NCBI RefSeq assembly: GCF_000374025.1
Contig: NZ_KB893228.1
Coordinates: 1 to 64,000 of the forward strand
Length of the DNA: 64,000 bases
Direction of reading: 5' to 3'
Source of the DNA: Spirosoma panaciterrae DSM 21099
GTDB lineage: Bacteria > Bacteroidota > Bacteroidia > Cytophagales > Spirosomataceae
Shown one piece after another: positions 59,582 to 64,000 of the stretch. Each line of letters begins with the position of its first letter. Within the stretch, counting starts at the first letter, position 1. The notes below the pieces were generated by a model that did not search any database, was not told the DNA's origin, and worked only from the letters and a program-made list of their open reading frames with translations. The position numbers and the translations under genes were made by a program.

Positions 59582-62500
59582 TTACATTCCCTGCGTGCCG
59601 AACTGGACTTTGTCGAGGGCAAACAGGGCCTTCTGACCCGCTTCGGGATTGACAAATACCAGATAGAGTGTATGCATCCCCTGCACGGGCTGGCGGACAG
59701 GCAAATTTACGGGGCCAGCCGTTCCGGGCTTCACCTCTACCTCGCCCAACAGGGGGCCCGTTGGAGAGTTGATCCGCGCTTCGAGTTTACCACCTACAGT
59801 TTGCGTCGTCGAGGCAAATACCGTTGGTGAAATACTCTCAATACCCGTCATATCAATGTCCTTAAAAGCGACGTAACTTCCCGATTTGGTACCAACAGCG
59901 GCTGGGCCAACCTTCGGCATATCGAATTGGAAAATATCCCGTTTGGCGTCCGCCGTTACGGCCTTCACCGATGGCGAACGGAGTGCCACTGAAGTAGAGC
60001 CCGTCAGCGGGCCAATCACACCATTGCCCCGGTCGGTATACGTAGCGGTTAAAATATATGAGCCATCCTTTTTCTGGGCTACAGGCACATAATCACCAGC
60101 GATCGGCTTGCGGTTTGCCGCTTTTTCATCAGCCAGCGAAAGGATATACCCAACCATATCGGCCACTTCGCTTTCTTTCAGTTGTGGGTGGGCGCTCATA
60201 GCCTGTTCGCCCCATACACCACCGCCCCCGGTAATGATCTTACGAATCAGTTTGCTTTCCGAACCCGTTCCTTTGTACTTCTTGGCAACATCCATATAAG
60301 CCGGTCCAATCGACTTCTGATCGATGGTATGACACGCTTTGCAGTCGCTCAGTTCAATCAACCGTTTGCCGGTCGAAGAGCCTGTATTGGCCTGGTGGCC
60401 CTGCGCCAGTAATGTTTTGTCGAAGCCTTCGAGGTAGTCGATGGTCATGGTCACGTCGTCGGGGCTGATCCCTTTCTGTAGGGTACCATCTTCCTTGTCT
60501 ACTACCTTCACCGCGTATTTTACCGGCTTGTTGGGGAAGTAGAAGGTTTTATTGCCCGCTACCTCAACCTCCACTTTGGGTTCATCGTTACCCACTTTAA
60601 TGTCCATCGTTTGGGTCGACACATTCCCCATTGCATCCGTCACTTTAAGGGTTGCAGGGTATACGCCCGGCTTGCTGAAGGTAACGGTTGGCGAAGCGGT
60701 CGTTTGCTTGGGCATATTCTTTCCAAACGACCATTCGTATTTGAGGGCATCACCATCGTAATCCAGTGATTTACCACCGTCGAACTTGACAGTCAGCGGA
60801 GCAGCTCCAACCATTTTGTTCGCACTGGCTATGGCTACCGGCTTCCGGTTTCCGGCATTGTACGTAATGCGGGCCAGCCGTGCATCGGCATTGGCACCAA
60901 ACCACTTCTGACCATACTCGATCGTGTACAGCGAACCATCGTTGGCGAACTGCATATCGATGATGTGCGAGAATTTCGTGCTGGGCATAAACGTTTCCAT
61001 CTTCACGAAATCACCATTAGGCTTCATCGTAACCGGGTGAATCCAGTCACGAATCCAGTCGTAGGCAAAGAATTTACCGTCGTAATGCCGGGGGAATTTG
61101 ACCGATGTTTCTGGATAATCGTCGTAGTAATACACTGGGCCACCCATAGCGTTCCGACCACCTTTGCCCACAATATCACCAAACTCCGGTGAATCGGCAT
61201 AGGGGTAGTAGATGAAGGCTTTCTGGGCAGGTGGCAACTCTCTCAAACCCGTGTTGTTGGGCGAGTCGTTGATGGGATGTTGCGGATCGAACAGTGGCCC
61301 CGTTGTGCTATCGGCGAAGCTGCGGGAATGGTATGGACGGTTATCAGCCACAAACAGCGGCCAGCCAAAATACCCCGCCTGACGCGCCTGGTTCATTTCA
61401 TCGTGGCCACGTGGGCCGTATTTCTCACTATTGTTACCGGCATCAGGCCCTACTTCGCCCCAGTACAGGTAGCCCGTCCGCTGATCGACCGAAATCCGGT
61501 AGGGGTTACGGTTACCCATTACATAAATTTCAGGACGAGCTTTGGGGTTGCCTTTCGGAAACAGATTGCCTTCGGGAATGGTGTAGGTTCCGTCGGGTTC
61601 GGGGTGTATACGGATGATTTTACCGCGCAGGTCGTTGGTATTGCTGGAGGTCAGTCGGGCATCCCAGCCTTTCCGGCCGGGCCGTTCGTCGATTGGGGCA
61701 TACCCTTCGGAGTTGAACGGGTTGGTATCGTCGCCAGTCGAGAGGTACAGATTTCCTTTCCGATCCCAGGCAATCGACCCACCCGTATGGCAGCACCCAT
61801 CCCGCTTGACCGGAATAGTCAACAATACTTTCTCGGTGTTCAGCAGAACCGTATCCCGAACGTCATCATAGACAAAGCGCGACAAATGCTGAGCAGTATC
61901 AGCAACTGTCGCGCCGTTCAGGGGCGAATAGTACACATAAATCCACTTGTTCTGCTTGAAGTTCGGGTCGATGTTCAAGCCCATCAGGCCATACTCGAAC
62001 TTGCTGAAAACCGGAAAATTGGCAACTACCTTAGTCTTTTTTTTTTGCGGATCGTATACGGTCAGTTCGCCTTTACGCTGGGTATAGAGCACCTTCCCAT
62101 TATCGAGTACAGCCAGTTCGGTTGGTTCGTCCATGTCCTGCACCAGCACATGCTGTTCAAATCGGTTTTCTTCGGGAAAAGGCATCGTTTTCGCCTGACC
62201 AAATTTAAGGCTGGATGCCATTACCGACTTGATGCCACCCAGAATGTGTTGCAGGAACATTGGGTCGCTATACGATTCGTCGGTATGTCCGCCACCCGTA
62301 TAAAAAGCCTTACCCCCCTGAAAATCGTGGTGCCAGATGAACGGATGATTATCGCCGTTTTTACCGCCTTCGTACGTTTTCTCATCCAGTTTACCAAGCA
62401 CTTTCAGGTCGCCCTGAATGCTCTTGTAGTTATACCACTCATCCCACCGCTTCCAGCGATCGGGCAGCATTTTCGTGGCCGGGTGATTTTTGTCAACAAT

Positions 62501-63016
62501 TTCGATCTCCGCATTTTGCTGCTTGGGATGGCTCAGGAAATACGCACCTACCAGCTGATTATACCAGGGCCAGTCGTACTCAGTATCGGCGGCAGCATGA
62601 ATACCGACAAAGCCACCACCGGCCTGAATATAGCGCTCAAAAGCAGCCTGTTGGGCATCATCGAGTACATTACCCGTGGTACTTAGCCAGATAACGGCAC
62701 CGTATTTTTTCAGATTGGCTTCGGTAAACTTGGAAGCATCTTCGGTGGTATCGACGGCGAAGCCATTTTCCTGACCAAGTTTCATAATCGCCATTTTTCC
62801 CGCAGGGATCGACGAATGGCGGAACCCTTTCGTTTTCGAAAACACCAGCACCCGATTCAAGGCAATCGGAGCCTCAGCCGATGCGGCTACAGGCTTGGCC
62901 GCTACAGTCCGTTTGGCCATTGTTTGCGCCCAGGCATCCATAGGAAGCTGAGACACAGCGGTTGTCAACACGCCCGCCAGGAGTAGTGCGCGGGAGGGAA
63001 ACCGTACGTTTTTCAT
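59582..63016 (-). CDS. Secreted multi-domain protein: ThuA, PQQ-type sugar dehydrogenase, PKD, cytochrome c, CBM6-like
   Basis: 1144 aa from the ATG at 63016, which gives a normal signal peptide. Domains: ThuA-like (about 40-255, RVLVFSKTKGFRHSSI and GGFVGIHAAADTEYDWPWY); soluble glucose/sorbosone dehydrogenase-type propeller (270-750, GCCHTGGSIAWDRKGNLYLS and YVMGNRNPYRISVDQ); PKD (755-840); class I cytochrome c (about 880-985, haem motif CKACH with Met in GEQAMSAHP); C-terminal CBM6-like beta-sandwich (1000-1144). The chain could bind, oxidise and pass electrons from a sugar. The true substrate and cofactor are not known. Confidence 0.87.
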   Translation of the reverse strand: MKNVRFPSRALLLAGVLTTAVSQLPMDAWAQTMAKRTVAAKPVAASAEAPIALNRVLVFSKTKGFRHSSIPAGKMAIMKLGQENGFAVDTTEDASKFTEANLKKYGAVIWLSTTGNVLDDAQQAAFERYIQAGGGFVGIHAAADTEYDWPWYNQLVGAYFLSHPKQQNAEIEIVDKNHPATKMLPDRWKRWDEWYNYKSIQGDLKVLGKLDEKTYEGGKNGDNHPFIWHHDFQGGKAFYTGGGHTDESYSDPMFLQHILGGIKSVMASSLKFGQAKTMPFPEENRFEQHVLVQDMDEPTELAVLDNGKVLYTQRKGELTVYDPQKKKTKVVANFPVFSKFEYGLMGLNIDPNFKQNKWIYVYYSPLNGATVADTAQHLSRFVYDDVRDTVLLNTEKVLLTIPVKRDGCCHTGGSIAWDRKGNLYLSTGDDTNPFNSEGYAPIDERPGRKGWDARLTSSNTNDLRGKIIRIHPEPDGTYTIPEGNLFPKGNPKARPEIYVMGNRNPYRISVDQRTGYLYWGEVGPDAGNNSEKYGPRGHDEMNQARQAGYFGWPLFVADNRPYHSRSFADSTTGPLFDPQHPINDSPNNTGLRELPPAQKAFIYYPYADSPEFGDIVGKGGRNAMGGPVYYYDDYPETSVKFPRHYDGKFFAYDWIRDWIHPVTMKPNGDFVKMETFMPSTKFSHIIDMQFANDGSLYTIEYGQKWFGANADARLARITYNAGNRKPVAIASANKMVGAAPLTVKFDGGKSLDYDGDALKYEWSFGKNMPKQTTASPTVTFSKPGVYPATLKVTDAMGNVSTQTMDIKVGNDEPKVEVEVAGNKTFYFPNKPVKYAVKVVDKEDGTLQKGISPDDVTMTIDYLEGFDKTLLAQGHQANTGSSTGKRLIELSDCKACHTIDQKSIGPAYMDVAKKYKGTGSESKLIRKIITGGGGVWGEQAMSAHPQLKESEVADMVGYILSLADEKAANRKPIAGDYVPVAQKKDGSYILTATYTDRGNGVIGPLTGSTSVALRSPSVKAVTADAKRDIFQFDMPKVGPAAVGTKSGSYVAFKDIDMTGIESISPTVFASTTQTVGGKLEARINSPTGPLLGEVEVKPGTAGPVNLPVRQPVQGMHTLYLVFVNPEAGQKALFALDKVQFGTQGM

Positions 63017-63117
63017 AGGTTTTGATGATTTAAACAGGCTGATTGGAAACTCAGGCAATTTTGCTTAAAAAGTAACTTTTAAAGATTTGATTGACTTTTA
63101 AGCAGGAAACAAAAATA

Positions 63118-63153
63118 ACAAAAAAGCGAATGCCAATTGCGTGGGCACTCGCT
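63118..63153 (-). terminator. Terminator of the META lipoprotein gene
   Basis: On the minus strand AGCGAGTGCC pairs with GGCATTCGCT (one mismatch) and is followed by TTTTTTGTT. It lies about 22 bases after the stop codon. Confidence 0.75.
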
Positions 63154-63175
63154 GATAATAAAGGTCAATTTGACA

Positions 63176-63943
63176 CTAATCTACTTTTTTAAAGGTCATA
63201 ATCGGTGACCCATTCTGCAACAGCGTCAGCCTTCCAGAGCCAACCTGATAAGCAAAAGGGGCATTGAATGCCGCTAAAAACGGACCTTCCAGGTCGCCTG
63301 CAGCACCTATGCAGGCCATTCGGGTAGTAATCAGTGGTCCAAATACGATCTGGCGGGTATCGGCCTTAACAGGCCCACTCAACCGATTGCAACCCGTTGT
63401 ACCTGTTACACGGCCTTCGGTCAGGGAAATTTCCAGCCGGGGCAACTCCCGTTGGGATGCATCGGCTTTGATGGGTTTCCCCTGCAATTCCGTCAGTACC
63501 CAAATATCCTGCAACGTAGCCAGTTTCTGCAGCGACACGCCACACCCTACATACTGTTTACCGTGGCTATCAATCTGAACCCGGTAATCGTACGGTTGCC
63601 CCGTTTTAGCATCCACACAACTGTCGGGCCGAAAGAGGATATTGAGGCTGCCATTCTCTATAGGCGCCTTATACCGAAATACCCCATCCGAGTCATTCTG
63701 GCGCTCGGGTACAGAGGTGGTCAGGCTATCCTTACCCGATTTAAAAAAGAGCGTCCCTTTCGACGGATTGATGGTCAGCGACCAGGCCGGATCATGACCC
63801 AGCGCCACCAGTTCATCGCCCATTTTGAGATAACGGCTGTAATCGGCAGGAGGGCGGACGGGCGTGAGCATGGCTGCAAATTGCGTGGATGGCCGACGGC
63901 AGGCTGTAGCCAACAAGAGAATGCCAAACAGAAGATTACGCAT
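63176..63943 (-). CDS. META (HslJ-like) domain lipoprotein
   Basis: 255 aa with a lipoprotein signal (MRNLLFGILLLATAC, Cys 15). The first half (about 40-145) resembles COG3650-type domains (LVALGHDPAWSLTI, ...YDYRVQIDSHGKQYVGCG) with a cysteine pair. The second half (about 148-252) is a META domain: WVLTELQGKPIK, RLEISLTEGRVTGTTGCNRLSGPV, and TTRMACIGAAGDLEGPFLAAF. HslJ and similar META proteins are linked to heat-shock or antibiotic resistance in the outer membrane; the exact role is unknown. It is the last gene of the window. Confidence 0.88.
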   Translation of the reverse strand: MRNLLFGILLLATACRRPSTQFAAMLTPVRPPADYSRYLKMGDELVALGHDPAWSLTINPSKGTLFFKSGKDSLTTSVPERQNDSDGVFRYKAPIENGSLNILFRPDSCVDAKTGQPYDYRVQIDSHGKQYVGCGVSLQKLATLQDIWVLTELQGKPIKADASQRELPRLEISLTEGRVTGTTGCNRLSGPVKADTRQIVFGPLITTRMACIGAAGDLEGPFLAAFNAPFAYQVGSGRLTLLQNGSPIMTFKKVD

Positions 63944-64000
63944 GGCTTTGGGTGTATTAACTTTTCAGTAAGACCACGATGGCGTGCAAAAGTTTAGTCG

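Noticed and set aside
61277-62686. Plus-strand open frame of 469 codons
   Set aside because: It lies entirely antisense to the sugar-dehydrogenase and ThuA part of the fusion gene, which has strong family motifs. The antisense product has no recognisable motif; such long shadows are common in GC-rich codons.
1-64000. tRNA, rRNA or known riboswitch
   Set aside because: Scanning for TPsiC-like GGTTCGAATCC patterns and for familiar riboswitch cores found only hits inside coding regions. A dedicated search could still find one.

Overview
The window looks like a chromosome segment of a Bacteroidota bacterium of the Cytophagales, probably Spirosoma or a close relative. The grounds are a SusC/SusD pair with its own ECF sigma and FecR, a type B T9SS cargo protein with SprB-like repeats, a DUF5686 protein, many secreted or lipoprotein enzymes, promoters of the Bacteroidota form (TTTG, about 20 bases, TAnnTTTG), and palindromic repeats common in this phylum. 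The genus is inferred from general resemblance. No rRNA, tRNA, CRISPR array or prophage was seen.

Layout. 1-3428: the end of an IS110-family transposase, a YCII protein with an AraC regulator, a secreted propeller-like protein and truC. 3429-9263: an AT-rich island holding a three-gene conflict system (Cap4-like nuclease effector, middle component, SMC/Rad50-like ATPase with a CxxC hook) of the ABC-3C or Lamassu/DdmABC type, a DUF1016 nuclease, a broken helicase N-terminus and a possible decayed recombinase. 9264-17314: a polysaccharide-utilisation locus (ECF sigma, FecR, SusC with STN domain, SusD, GH43). 17435-20330: MazG-like, M16 peptidase, GT9. 20691-31421: an exported HisC-like aminotransferase, GH67 alpha-glucuronidase, an exported RidA, and a reverse-strand run of SDR, flavin monooxygenase, CE15, CE1-like esterase and a triple-domain SGNH/alpha-beta/SGNH esterase. 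With the GH43 enzyme these fit breakdown of acetylated glucuronoarabinoxylan, although the genes are not one operon.

31542-46450: phosphoglycerate mutase, a second exported RidA lacking the key arginine, a SASA esterase with DUF11 repeats, a YdeP-like molybdopterin oxidoreductase with FdhD nearby, a divergent App1-like phosphatase and lipid kinase pair, two tandem LytS-type histidine kinases without a response regulator, a DUF5686 protein and PyrR. 46563-64000: a T9SS cargo protein, Pth, a small secreted protein, a gene-poor stretch with three terminator hairpins and a strong small-RNA candidate, a NIPSNAP protein, an exported Gfo/Idh/MocA protein, OmpA, an ABC exporter, an LRR lipoprotein with a cysteine ladder, the truncated end of a glycosidase-like gene, a ThuA/sugar dehydrogenase/PKD/cytochrome c/CBM fusion, and a META lipoprotein.

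Intergenic DNA is rich in long inverted repeats, many sitting exactly between convergent genes. Two are perfect over 30 and 47 bp. A 13-bp inverted repeat covers the start codon of the Gfo/Idh/MocA gene.
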